Assembly (NCBI GenBank): GCA_040386155.1
Contig: JAZKFZ010000001.1
Coordinates: forward strand, 62,001 to 126,000
DNA length: 64,000 nt
Reading direction: 5' to 3'
From: M0103 sp040386155
GTDB taxonomy: Bacteria > Bacteroidota > Bacteroidia > Flavobacteriales_D > Crocinitomicaceae
A model generated the notes under the pieces. That model did no database searches. It was not told where the DNA came from and saw nothing but the letters and a program-made list of their open reading frames with translations. Below are positions 26,228 to 35,165 of this stretch, in pieces. Each line of letters starts with the position of its first letter. Positions within the stretch are counted from its first letter, which is position 1. Both the position numbers and the translations under genes were made by a program.

Positions 26228-26658
26228 TATCTAATTAAATGAATGGTATCTAGGACATAACTTTCCTTCTTGCCCAAATCTATTTCAAATTTAACAGGCT
26301 CCAACTCGTAATAATCGTCGTCGTTATTTGCGATGTTAGGTCCTTTATTGAAAATTTTATTGTACCCAAAAATCGTGTATTTCCCTGGGCGTAGGTATTT
26401 AAAAGAAAAACTCCCGTCGAAGCTACACTCCATTTTATCATCGTATAAAGTACCATCTGGACCATAAATTATGAAAACATCTTCCATCGCCCCTGGGTAG
26501 AATACGGAAGAAGAATAATTGCTACTCACATACAGCTTTTCTTCAACTTGAATGTTTCCAGAGATGGATGACTTTCCACCTTCACCCTCCACTTTGGTGC
26601 AAGAGCTAAAAGAGCTAATAGCAAAACATAACAGCAATCCTTGGAGCAACTTTTTCAT
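26227..26658 (-). CDS. lipoprotein with carboxypeptidase-regulatory-like fold
   Basis: 143 residues; lipobox SSCT with Cys 20. The mature part starts SGNIQVEEKLYV and contains DVFIIYGPDGTLYDD … SFSFKYLRPGKYTIFGYN, the pattern of small prealbumin-like/carboxypeptidase-regulatory domains. Forms a two-gene unit with the DUF2490 barrel. Function unknown. The upstream region is AT-rich with only a degenerate -7 candidate (TACTTTAG). Confidence 0.78.
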   Translation of the reverse strand: MKKLLQGLLLCFAISSFSSCTKVEGEGGKSSISGNIQVEEKLYVSSNYSSSVFYPGAMEDVFIIYGPDGTLYDDKMECSFDGSFSFKYLRPGKYTIFGYNKIFNKGPNIANNDDDYYELEPVKFEIDLGKKESYVLDTIHLIR

Positions 26659-26792
26659 AAATATCTTAGTATGTTAATATTCGAACAACTAAAGTAGACT
26701 TTTTTTCGTCTTCCTAATCAATACTTGATAATAATTTGTTAATATTGATTTAAATTATACTGAATTTTTGCTAAATTCTTAAATATTTCCTT

Positions 26793-29700
26793 ATGAAAAA
26801 GTGGTTACTCTCTGTCCTTATTTTTCTTCCCTATCTCACTCAACTTCAAGCCCAAGTAGTAATAAATGAGTACTCGTGTTCTAATGTTACCGGTCCTACT
26901 GATGCCTATGGGTCAAATGAGGATTGGGTTGAGTTGCTAAATACAACTGGTGCTGCTATTGATTTAACAGGATATTATTTATCTGACAACGATAACAACT
27001 TATTTAAGTGGACCATTCCAAGTGGGTCTATTGCTGCAAATGGATTTAAAATGGTGTATTGTTCCGGCAGAAACACCGTAAATGGTGCGCAATATCATCC
27101 TGATTTTAAACTCACTCAAACAGAAAGTGAATGGATTATTTTGACAAACCCAGGAGGAGTTGTCGTAGATTCTATTTTCATTCAACACCTTACTAAAAAC
27201 AACCACTCTGTAGGAAGAGAAACCAATGGGTCTGCTATTTGGAAACTTTTTACCACTCCAACGCCTAATGCAAACAACACTGGAGCAGTCAACTTTTATA
27301 CACCAACTCCAGTTTTTAGTATCGCCCCTGGATTTTATCCAGCGGCCCAAAGTGTTACTATCACTTGTGCAGATGCTGCTGCTACAATTCGATATACACT
27401 TGATGGATCTATTCCTACCGCTACATCAACGCTTTATTCTGGACCTGTAAATATTAATGCGACAAGAGTGCTGCGTGCTGTAGCTTTTTCAACGAGTTTA
27501 TCCAGCTTTACACAAACGAGTACTTATTTCATCAATGTTTCCCATGATGTTCCAGTTGTATCAGTGGCAGGTTTTGGTACCAACAGTCTTCAGACTTTAT
27601 TGAACGGCAATAGTGGAATTACACCTCAAGGATCTTTGGAACTGTTTGAAGAAGATGGGACCTATATTGATAAAGGAGAAGGAGAGTTCAACAAGCACGG
27701 AAATGACTCTTGGGCATACGATCAAAGAGGATTTGATTTTATTATGAAGGATCAATTTGGTTATAACAATGATCTAGACCACCAGATTTTTCCAAATGTT
27801 GCTAGAGATAAGTTTCAACGAATCATTCTAAAGCCGGGCGCAAGTGATAACTATCCTTTTGAAACTGGTGGGGCACATATTCGTGATGCGTTTATTCACA
27901 CCTTATCTCAGCGAGCAGATATGAAGCTTGACGAGAGAACATGGCGACCTTGCGTTGTGTACTTGAATGGTCAATATTGGGGCGTTTATGAGATCAGAGA
28001 AAAAGCAGATGATCATGACTATACCAATATTCACTACAATCAAGATGAGTACAATCTTCAATATTTAAAGACATGGGGAGGCACTTGGTCTGAATATGGT
28101 GGTGCTCAAGCACAAACAGATTGGAATGCTTTACGAAATTATATTAACACTAATAACATGGGCAATGCAGCAAATTTTGCCTATGTAGATAGTCTCTTTA
28201 ATTGGGAATCGCTTGCTGATTATTTCATGATTAACTCCTACACTGTAAATCAAGACTGGTTGAATTGGAACACAGCATGGTGGAGAGGAATGGATCCGCT
28301 TGGTGACAAGAAAAAATGGCGTTATGCTTTATGGGATATGGATGCAACATTTGGTCACTACGTTAATTACACCGGTATTCCTGATGATTCGCCAGATGCC
28401 GATCCTTGTAATGCGGAATCACTCCCTAACCCAGGTGGACAAGGACATACAGACATTCTAGAGAAATTAATCAATGAGCAACCAATCGTTGAGCAATACT
28501 ACATTACTCGCTACGCCGATTTAATGAACACCTATTTTAACTGCGACTACCTAATTCCACTTTTGGACAGCATGATTGCTGAAATTGCTCCAGAAATGCC
28601 TGCGCACGTTGCGAAATGGGGTGGTTCTGTTGCACAGTGGTCAAACAATGTTCAAACGCTTCGTCAATTTATCCTAGATCGTTGCCCAGCAATTGTTGAT
28701 GGCTTAATTGATTGCTACACATTAACAGGTCCATTCGTTACCACTTTTGATGTAACACCTGCATTAGCGGGAGAAATTAAAGTTAACTCTCAATGGGCTC
28801 CATCATATCCTTGGTCAGCTTCTTATTTTGGTGGTATTCAAACGAATATTATCGCGAAAGCAAACCCAGGATTTATTTTTGACCACTGGGAATATACCAC
28901 AGGTCCTCTAGCAAACGCTATAGCAGACGACACAAACAGTCTAACCATTACTGGAATTGAAAATATAGTCGCTGTATTTGTTGCTGATAATCCAGATTTA
29001 GATGGTGATGGCTGCCTAAACACAGATGAGGTAATTGCTGGAACAGATCCTACTATTGCTGATACTGATGGTGATGGCGAAAATGATTGTATTGAAATAG
29101 GCGCAGATCCAAACACCCCAACCGATACCGATGGCGATGGAATCATTGATGCGCTCGAGCCTTCTGACGAAGACGCAGATGGGGATGGAGTAAATGACGA
29201 AACCGATCCAGCAAATTCAGATCCTTGTATTCCAAATCCAAACGCGGGACCATGTGATCAAGATGGTGATGGACTTACTAATACACAAGAAACTACCGCA
29301 GGAACAACTCCTACAAACCCTGATACTGATGGCGATGGATATAATGATGGGCTTGAAATTACCAATGGTACAAATCCTTTAGATCCATGTGATCCAGATC
29401 AAGTTTTACCTGAATGTAATCTGGATACTGACGGTGATGGACTTTCCGATGCGCAAGAGGCTGTAATTGGAACAGACCCTACTAACCCTGATACGGATGG
29501 TGATGGCTTGAATGACCTTATTGAAGTAAATAACGGAACAGACCCATTAGATTTCTGTGACCCAATTGATGACAGTCCGCTGTGTGGCACCGATGTTAAA
29601 TTCCCTACGGCTTTCTCACCAAATGGGGAAGGAAATTCGGCCAACGAAACATTCATTCTTTACGTTGGAAAAGATGTAGCATCATTCAGCTTCTCGCTAT

Positions 29701-29870
29701 ATGATCGTTGGGGGAACAGAATTATTGAAACTAGCGACAGAAACTTTGTGTGGGATGGAAGCTATAAAGGAGAGCCTTGCAATGCTGGAATTTATGCTTA
29801 CATGCTCGATATAATTTATATCGATGGAACAAAAGCGACACGTACTGGAAACATCACTTTAATTCGATAA
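26793..29870 (+). CDS. CotH kinase-family protein with lamin-tail, TSP3 repeats and T9SS type B domain
   Basis: A 1025-residue secreted multidomain protein: signal peptide ending LQAQ; lamin-tail domain (about 22–125, VINEYSCSN … DWVELLNTTGAAIDLTGYYLSD); chitobiase C-terminal-like domain (about 170–250, ATIRYTLDGSIPT); CotH kinase-like domain (about 280–620, with KWRYALWDMDATFGH and EIREKADDHDY); five or more calcium-binding thrombospondin type 3 repeats (about 730–930); and a gliding-motility-associated C-terminal domain (FPTAFSPNGEG … NAGIYAYMLDI), the type B T9SS signal. CotH proteins can be protein kinases; the acidic DMD motif is present, but activity is inference. A PorP/SprF gene follows by three bases. 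Confidence 0.93.
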   Translation: MKKWLLSVLIFLPYLTQLQAQVVINEYSCSNVTGPTDAYGSNEDWVELLNTTGAAIDLTGYYLSDNDNNLFKWTIPSGSIAANGFKMVYCSGRNTVNGAQYHPDFKLTQTESEWIILTNPGGVVVDSIFIQHLTKNNHSVGRETNGSAIWKLFTTPTPNANNTGAVNFYTPTPVFSIAPGFYPAAQSVTITCADAAATIRYTLDGSIPTATSTLYSGPVNINATRVLRAVAFSTSLSSFTQTSTYFINVSHDVPVVSVAGFGTNSLQTLLNGNSGITPQGSLELFEEDGTYIDKGEGEFNKHGNDSWAYDQRGFDFIMKDQFGYNNDLDHQIFPNVARDKFQRIILKPGASDNYPFETGGAHIRDAFIHTLSQRADMKLDERTWRPCVVYLNGQYWGVYEIREKADDHDYTNIHYNQDEYNLQYLKTWGGTWSEYGGAQAQTDWNALRNYINTNNMGNAANFAYVDSLFNWESLADYFMINSYTVNQDWLNWNTAWWRGMDPLGDKKKWRYALWDMDATFGHYVNYTGIPDDSPDADPCNAESLPNPGGQGHTDILEKLINEQPIVEQYYITRYADLMNTYFNCDYLIPLLDSMIAEIAPEMPAHVAKWGGSVAQWSNNVQTLRQFILDRCPAIVDGLIDCYTLTGPFVTTFDVTPALAGEIKVNSQWAPSYPWSASYFGGIQTNIIAKANPGFIFDHWEYTTGPLANAIADDTNSLTITGIENIVAVFVADNPDLDGDGCLNTDEVIAGTDPTIADTDGDGENDCIEIGADPNTPTDTDGDGIIDALEPSDEDADGDGVNDETDPANSDPCIPNPNAGPCDQDGDGLTNTQETTAGTTPTNPDTDGDGYNDGLEITNGTNPLDPCDPDQVLPECNLDTDGDGLSDAQEAVIGTDPTNPDTDGDGLNDLIEVNNGTDPLDFCDPIDDSPLCGTDVKFPTAFSPNGEGNSANETFILYVGKDVASFSFSLYDRWGNRIIETSDRNFVWDGSYKGEPCNAGIYAYMLDIIYIDGTKATRTGNITLIR
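28984..29590 (+). repeat. thrombospondin type 3-like coding repeats
   Basis: Repeats of the form DTDGDGxxDxxE with short spacers inside the CotH-family protein, encoded by similar but not identical DNA. Typical calcium-binding stalk between the catalytic part and the T9SS domain. Confidence 0.85.
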
Positions 29871-29873
29871 GTA

Positions 29874-30899
29874 ATGAGAAAGTCGATTCTTCTTTGTTCC
29901 TTGTTTATTGCAATTAATGGCTTTGCGCAAGATGTGCATTTTACACAAACCACACAAACGCCATTATTAATAAACCCTGCAGCCTGCGGAGTGTTGGACG
30001 GCTGGGAACGCATTATAATTAATCACCGTAACCAATGGTTGGGTGCTGGAACGCAGTTCATGACTACCAATATTTCTGCAGAGGCAAATATTGGAAAATC
30101 ACGGATGAACGACAAAGCCCATCTTGGACTAGGTATCTTGTTTTACAATGATATTGGTGGAGACTCGCGCTTTGGAATGCAACGTGGAGCAGTAAATTTA
30201 AGTGGTATTTTGCCAATGGGCAATGGACACTCTCTTTCTGCTGGACTTCAAGGAGCGTTTGTTAACAGAAGCTATGATCTTTCTCGTGTGACGTTTAACT
30301 CTCAATGGGATGGGGAAAATTTCGATCCCACGCTTTTGTCAGGAGAAGGAAACTCGAAAAACAATTTCATGTATTTTGAAGCTGCTGGAGGATTATTTTA
30401 TTCATACGATGCAGGAAAAAATTCCTTTCAACGCAACAACGACTTTAAATTTCAACTTGGAATTTCAGGCTATAATCTAAATCGTCCAGAATTGAGATAT
30501 GCCGCTGGGGAAGGAGATCGATTGTATCGCAAATGGGTGGCGCACACAAGTGTAGTGACAGATTTAGGAGATTCTAGAATGGCGCTTGATGCAAGTTTTG
30601 CGCAATTTATTCAAGGGCCACATTTAGAATCTTTGTTTGGAATGATGCTGCGCTACCGTTTTGAAGACGGAACAAAAATTACTGGAAACTTTCAAGATGC
30701 CTATTTTGGCGCAGGTTTGTATTACCGATTGAAAGATGCCATTTCTCCAGCCATTATGGTTGATTGGAAAGGGTTCCGTTTTGGTGTTTCGTATGATATC
30801 ACTGTTTCTGCACTTCGAAAAGCGTACCGTGGAGGTTCACTAGAGTTTAATTTCTCCTACACGAACTTGAGTCACGCCTTGTTTAAAAGTAGGAGATAA
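29874..30899 (+). CDS. PorP/SprF-family T9SS outer-membrane protein
   Basis: 341 residues; signal peptide ending GFAQ, then the family opening DVHFTQTTQTPLLINPAACG and a barrel with repeated aromatic strands (HRNQWLGAG, FGVSYDITVS end). PorP/SprF proteins work with the type IX secretion system; SprF in F. johnsoniae is needed for the type B adhesin SprB, and such genes often follow those of type B cargo. Here it follows the CotH cargo by three bases, so it is probably the cargo's dedicated partner (inference). Confidence 0.95.
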   Translation: MRKSILLCSLFIAINGFAQDVHFTQTTQTPLLINPAACGVLDGWERIIINHRNQWLGAGTQFMTTNISAEANIGKSRMNDKAHLGLGILFYNDIGGDSRFGMQRGAVNLSGILPMGNGHSLSAGLQGAFVNRSYDLSRVTFNSQWDGENFDPTLLSGEGNSKNNFMYFEAAGGLFYSYDAGKNSFQRNNDFKFQLGISGYNLNRPELRYAAGEGDRLYRKWVAHTSVVTDLGDSRMALDASFAQFIQGPHLESLFGMMLRYRFEDGTKITGNFQDAYFGAGLYYRLKDAISPAIMVDWKGFRFGVSYDITVSALRKAYRGGSLEFNFSYTNLSHALFKSRR

Positions 30900-30923
30900 G
30901 ATCATCAGTATAAAAAGTAAAGA

Positions 30924-31349
30924 ATGAAAAAAATTATCCTTGTAGTAACACTTTTAATGAGTTTAAGTGTCGGCGCTCAAATTTCACATGATTTAGAGAT
31001 CTACGCAGAAAATGGTGCTAAATTTTTCCTTACCATCAATGGACGTAAAATGAACGAAGTCGCTGTTACCCAAATTCAAATTACGAATACTGATAAAGAT
31101 TATGTGAGTGCAAAAATTGAATTTGAAAATGACGCTTTTCCAGCCATTGAAAAGAAATTTCTTCAAATTGCAGAACCTGGCGTGGAGGAGAAAGTTCCTG
31201 TGTCGGCTGTGTACAAAATAGTGGAAAAAAAGGGCGAAGTTAAGTTAGGCTTTGCTTCTCGTTCTCGCAAAAAAATACAAGACAATACGGAAGTTATCAT
31301 AATTAACAATCCCCAACCAGTGAACGGGCGAATTGTGATTTCTTGGTAG
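30924..31349 (+). CDS. secreted hypothetical protein
   Basis: 141 residues, signal peptide ending VGAQ. The mature part opens HDLEIYAENGAKFFLTINGRKMN, a pattern seen in Bacteroidota secreted proteins of the DUF4476 neighbourhood, but that domain itself is not obvious. Ends in NGRIVISW. It follows PorP/SprF by 24 bases and is probably in the same operon. Function unknown. Confidence 0.7.
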   Translation: MKKIILVVTLLMSLSVGAQISHDLEIYAENGAKFFLTINGRKMNEVAVTQIQITNTDKDYVSAKIEFENDAFPAIEKKFLQIAEPGVEEKVPVSAVYKIVEKKGEVKLGFASRSRKKIQDNTEVIIINNPQPVNGRIVISW

Positions 31350-31360
31350 TTGGAAAAACA

Positions 31361-31615
31361 CTACTTTGCCTTCACCAACGATTTAAAGAAAGTGCCAATT
31401 TGTTTTCTGTACATGAACATGACCACCATGAAAATGAGGTAAGGAATCAACATGATGTAAAGGATTCCTGAATTGAGGTCGCTTCCGAAGGAGTTTTCGC
31501 TCAATTCACTACCCTGCTCAGCCAACATCTTACATTGCGAACAGCCTTGCGCAAAGGTTTGATTACCAAACAAAAGCAGACCCAAAACCAATAGTATTGA
31601 ACTAAGACGTCTCAT
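31361..31615 (-). CDS. small membrane protein with secreted CSQC motif
   Basis: 84 residues: a cleavable signal (FAQ), a short extracytoplasmic region with CSQCK, then one transmembrane helix (ILYIMLIPYLIFMVVMFMY) and a basic tail. Not assigned to a named family. A perfect -7 box lies four bases upstream of the ATG. The CxxC could be redox-active or bind metal/heme; nothing else supports this. Confidence 0.7.
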   Translation of the reverse strand: MRRLSSILLVLGLLLFGNQTFAQGCSQCKMLAEQGSELSENSFGSDLNSGILYIMLIPYLIFMVVMFMYRKQIGTFFKSLVKAK

Positions 31616-31619
31616 TGTA

Positions 31620-31627
31620 CAAAGTTA
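31620..31627 (-). promoter_or_regulatory. -7 promoter element for the CSQC membrane protein gene
   Basis: TAACTTTG on the minus strand fits TAnnTTTG and ends four bases before the ATG at 31615, predicting a leaderless message. No -33 element seen. Confidence 0.4.
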
Positions 31628-31635
31628 ACTAAAAA

Positions 31636-32568
31636 TTATTTTAGTAAATCATTTGATTTTATCACTTCTCTCAACTTCTTATTAAAAATTTGAACGCCAT
31701 TTTGGTTGAGGTGAGACTTGTCATAAAAATGAAGTGAATCATCTAAGTGCATTAGCTTATTAAAGTTGTAATAGGGGAGCTTCGTAGACCTCATCAATAG
31801 ATCAAACTTTGAGTTATTACTGTAGCTTTCATATTCACTTTCAACAATTGGAGTTTGCACTAGAATGACTTTTATTCCCATGTCCCTTAAGTAAGCTAAC
31901 GATGCGTTAAAGGCACAAAATTGGGCTTCATTAAATTCATACTTACGCTTTGTAGGAACCTTTTCAGCCTTATAAAAGGCTAATTTTCGTTCTACATAAC
32001 CTCCAGAAATATAAGTATCGTTGTATTTTTTAATTGCTTCTTTGTGATTGCTGTTTACGTGCAACATGTCATTTAAAAATCCGAAAATCAATGTGTTATA
32101 AACTTTTATTTTATTGGTTTTTATAGCCATTCTGAAGGACTGAAAATCATTCTTATCATTGGCAATTAAATCAACTGCTGATTCTACGCCATCCATCGAA
32201 AATGTGAGCGGATACACCTCGTAGATGACCCATTTTGGATTCAACTTTTTCACATGCCTTTTAATCAACATTTCGGATTGAATTGGTGTTTGTGAACTTG
32301 AGCCTATGTTAAAAGTTTGGAAGTCGGGAAACAATCGTGGATCAAAGCCTCTATAAGCATGTGATGAACCAATAAATAATAGATCAATATTTTTTTGTTC
32401 TTTAAGTTCTTGAAAACGAGAAAAAGAATGCCCAGCAGACCCTACATTATAAACTAAATTAGAGTGCATCGAATCTGGTAAATAAGACCCACTAAGAAAA
32501 ACAAAAAGAATATATAAACTAATAGCAAAAGGTACAAATAGCAGTAATGTTGATCCAAATTTTTTCAT
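31636..32568 (-). CDS. SGNH-like membrane-anchored protein, MBOAT partner
   Basis: 310 residues with one N-terminal transmembrane helix (about 8–28). The block LLFIGSSHAYRGFDP is a GDSL/SGNH block I variant (GSSH) and the C-terminal KSHLNQNGVQIF carries a DxxH-like His, the pattern of AlgX/AlgJ- and PatB-like O-acetyltransferase partners. It follows the MBOAT gene by six bases, so the pair likely moves acyl groups across the membrane onto an extracellular glycan. Substrate unknown. Confidence 0.82.
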   Translation of the reverse strand: MKKFGSTLLLFVPFAISLYILFVFLSGSYLPDSMHSNLVYNVGSAGHSFSRFQELKEQKNIDLLFIGSSHAYRGFDPRLFPDFQTFNIGSSSQTPIQSEMLIKRHVKKLNPKWVIYEVYPLTFSMDGVESAVDLIANDKNDFQSFRMAIKTNKIKVYNTLIFGFLNDMLHVNSNHKEAIKKYNDTYISGGYVERKLAFYKAEKVPTKRKYEFNEAQFCAFNASLAYLRDMGIKVILVQTPIVESEYESYSNNSKFDLLMRSTKLPYYNFNKLMHLDDSLHFYDKSHLNQNGVQIFNKKLREVIKSNDLLK

Positions 32569-32574
32569 ACCACT

Positions 32575-34011
32575 TTAAAATTGAAAATAAATAAATGGGG
32601 TTTCCTCTGTTTGCATATACATGCCGATACAAAAAATAAGGAACGAATAAAATACCCAACGAAACGGACGCTTCCATCTAAAACCAATTTTTGCGATGGC
32701 AAAGGACTCTTCCCTACCCATCCATTCTATCAAAAAAAACATCAATAATAGAAGATTCAAATAACTTTTATTTAATGCCGCTAACCCTGCACCATTAGTG
32801 AAAATTCCATTAATGTAAGCGAATGCATCACCAAGATTCTCCGCCCTAAAAAAGATCCACGTAAAGCATATTAACACAAATGAAAGAACAATTTGACCAA
32901 GCTCAATTATGGAAGGGAAAAGTTGTCCTTTTGCTACAATTTCAAGATTGTTTCGATTCGTTTTTAGTACAATCGATGGAAGAATGAACAAAGCATTTAA
33001 GCCCCCCCACACAATAAAAGTCCAATTTGCTCCATGCCAAAACCCACTAACAATGAAAATAATAAAGGTGTTGCGCACCCGCGACCAATTCCCACCTTTG
33101 CTTCCACCCAAAGGAATGTAGAGATAATCTTTAAACCATGACGAAAGTGAAATATGCCATCTTCGCCAAAACTCAGCAATGTTTCTTGAAAAATAGGGAA
33201 AGGAAAAGTTTTGGAGCAACTCAATACCAAAAAGGCGAGATGTGCCCAAAGCAATATCTGAATAGCCAGAAAAGTCGCCATAGATTTGAAAAGCAAAAAA
33301 TATAGCCCCCAAAACAAGGGCGCCACTACTCATTTCATTACTATTTGCAAACACTTGGTTCACAATTTCAGCACAATTATCTGCTATCACCACTTTTTTG
33401 AATAGCCCCCAAAGAATTTGGCGTAAGCCATCCACGGCTCGCAGATAATCAAATGTTCTTTGTTTTTTAATCTGAGGAAGCAGGTGCGTTGCGCGCTCAA
33501 TTGGGCCCGCCACCAATAATGGAAAATAGCTCACAAACAAGCCGTAATCAATTAAATTTCGCTCCGCTTTAATACGATCTTTATAGATATCAATTACATA
33601 AGAAAGTCCATGAAAAGTGTAGAAGGAAATACCAACAGGAAGAACAATGTTTAAAAGAGCAGGGTTTACCTCCCAGCCTACTTGCGCCAATGCTTGCGCA
33701 AAAGAATCTGCAAAGAAATTATAATACTTGAAAATCCCTAAAAATCCCAAGTTGATGATGATACTTATCCAAAACCACCACTTTTTCTCACGTTTTGATT
33801 TTGCATCTTCCATTCTCAGGGCGCTTCCAAAATCCAATAGGGTAGAGAACATCAAAAGAAACAAAAACCGCCAATCCCAACAAGCATAAAAGAAATAACT
33901 GGAAAGCAGTAATAAAGCGTTTTGAAGTTTCAGAGGACGTTTACTTAGCAACCAATAGAGCACAAAAACAATTGGTAAAAAAATCGCAAAATTCAATGAA
34001 TTAAAGAGCAT
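32575..34011 (-). CDS. MBOAT-family O-acyltransferase (AlgI/DltB-like)
   Basis: 478 residues, about eleven hydrophobic segments. The motif RRWHISLSSWFKDYLYIPLGG and the catalytic-type FWHGANWTFIVWG (invariant His) are diagnostic of the AlgI branch. It passes acetyl (or other acyl) groups from the cytoplasm to an extracytoplasmic acceptor, usually an exopolysaccharide. The downstream SGNH-like gene probably supplies the final transferase. A weak -7 candidate (TACTTTCG, 34038–34031) is upstream. Confidence 0.95.
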   Translation of the reverse strand: MLFNSLNFAIFLPIVFVLYWLLSKRPLKLQNALLLLSSYFFYACWDWRFLFLLMFSTLLDFGSALRMEDAKSKREKKWWFWISIIINLGFLGIFKYYNFFADSFAQALAQVGWEVNPALLNIVLPVGISFYTFHGLSYVIDIYKDRIKAERNLIDYGLFVSYFPLLVAGPIERATHLLPQIKKQRTFDYLRAVDGLRQILWGLFKKVVIADNCAEIVNQVFANSNEMSSGALVLGAIFFAFQIYGDFSGYSDIALGTSRLFGIELLQNFSFPYFSRNIAEFWRRWHISLSSWFKDYLYIPLGGSKGGNWSRVRNTFIIFIVSGFWHGANWTFIVWGGLNALFILPSIVLKTNRNNLEIVAKGQLFPSIIELGQIVLSFVLICFTWIFFRAENLGDAFAYINGIFTNGAGLAALNKSYLNLLLLMFFLIEWMGREESFAIAKIGFRWKRPFRWVFYSFLIFCIGMYMQTEETPFIYFQF

Positions 34012-34163
34012 TTAGTAATTGTTTTAGGAGCGAAAGTAAGAAATAAATATAATGTTTTGGAGTATGATCATCGCTTCAATCAATACCTCAAGCACGAGGG
34101 ACGCAATTTGCTACCATTTGCTCAAACAAGAAGCAATGAAACGAAATAGGAACTATTTTTAAG

Positions 34164-34171
34164 TATTTTTG
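34164..34171 (+). promoter_or_regulatory. -7 promoter element for the TPR lipoprotein gene
   Basis: TATTTTTG matches TAnnTTTG and ends seven bases before the ATG at 34179, predicting a leaderless message. The rest of the 34012–34178 gap shows nothing else. Confidence 0.45.
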
Positions 34172-34178
34172 TAGGACT

Positions 34179-35165
34179 ATGAAATATTTGTTTGTACTTA
34201 TTCCTCTTTTATTGAGCTCTTGCGGAACAGGGCCGACCACAAAAAAACTTCCTAAAAATCTTGACAGCCTAATTGTAATGTTCCCAGACAGTACTGAATT
34301 GTTGATTAAAAGGGGCGCTAAATTCTTAGAAGAATACAAGCACGAAGAAGCGCTGAACGATGCAGCAAAAGCTTTTCGTTTGGATAGCTCTGCGATTGAA
34401 AACAGATTACTATATGCAAATGTGCTAAACAACAAACCCCAGCGCAGTGTCAACGATGTATTAACTGCTCAACGTCATTTTAAATTCATTGTAGAAAAAG
34501 AAAAAGAAAATACAAAAGCAATTGTAGGTTTAGCGTCTACTTATAGTTTTTTACAAGATTTTGAAACTTCTTTCATCTACATCAATAACGCTTTAAGAAT
34601 TGATCCTAAATTGCGCGATGCTTATATTCTGAAAGGTTCGAACTATTTAACGTTAGGGAAACGAGATTTAGCAAAGTCATCATACGAAACAGCGGTGCAG
34701 CAAGATCCAAAATTTTGGGAAGGATATGTATGGCTAGGTGCCTTGTACCAGGCAGAAGAAAATCCTCTTTGTATCGAATACTATACTTCAGCCGCTCAAT
34801 TGCAGCCGAAAAATCTTGATGTTCTATACTCGCTTGCCTTTGCGAAACAGGTGTTCAACGAAGAAAAAGACGCTATACGAATTTACCGTAAAATGATCCA
34901 ACTCGACAATGAGTTTCATGAGGCACTTTTCCAAATTGGACGCATTTACCATGAGCAAAACAATATAGACAGTGCGACATATTACTATAATTCATCCATC
35001 ATCACCAACCCGGAATACGTGGAAGCATACCACAACCTTGGATTAATTTATGAGGCAAAAGGCGATATTGAAAATGCGTTGAAGAATTATGCAAAAGCGT
35101 TGAAATACAACCCAACATTTGAGCTTTCGCGCAAACAGGCTGATGGCCTGCGGAATAAACGATGA
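34179..35165 (+). CDS. TPR-repeat lipoprotein
   Basis: 328 residues; lipobox SSCG with Cys 15, then at least six tetratricopeptide repeats (for instance AYILKGSNYLTLGKRDLAKS, AYHNLGLIYEAKGDIENAL). An outer-membrane-linked scaffold for protein contacts is the usual role. It shares an ATGA overlap with the next membrane protein gene, so the two are co-translated. Confidence 0.9.
   Translation: MKYLFVLIPLLLSSCGTGPTTKKLPKNLDSLIVMFPDSTELLIKRGAKFLEEYKHEEALNDAAKAFRLDSSAIENRLLYANVLNNKPQRSVNDVLTAQRHFKFIVEKEKENTKAIVGLASTYSFLQDFETSFIYINNALRIDPKLRDAYILKGSNYLTLGKRDLAKSSYETAVQQDPKFWEGYVWLGALYQAEENPLCIEYYTSAAQLQPKNLDVLYSLAFAKQVFNEEKDAIRIYRKMIQLDNEFHEALFQIGRIYHEQNNIDSATYYYNSSIITNPEYVEAYHNLGLIYEAKGDIENALKNYAKALKYNPTFELSRKQADGLRNKR

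Noticed and set aside
28984..29590. Regularly spaced repeats, possible CRISPR
   Set aside because: They are in-frame DTDGDG coding repeats, not identical direct repeats with unique spacers.
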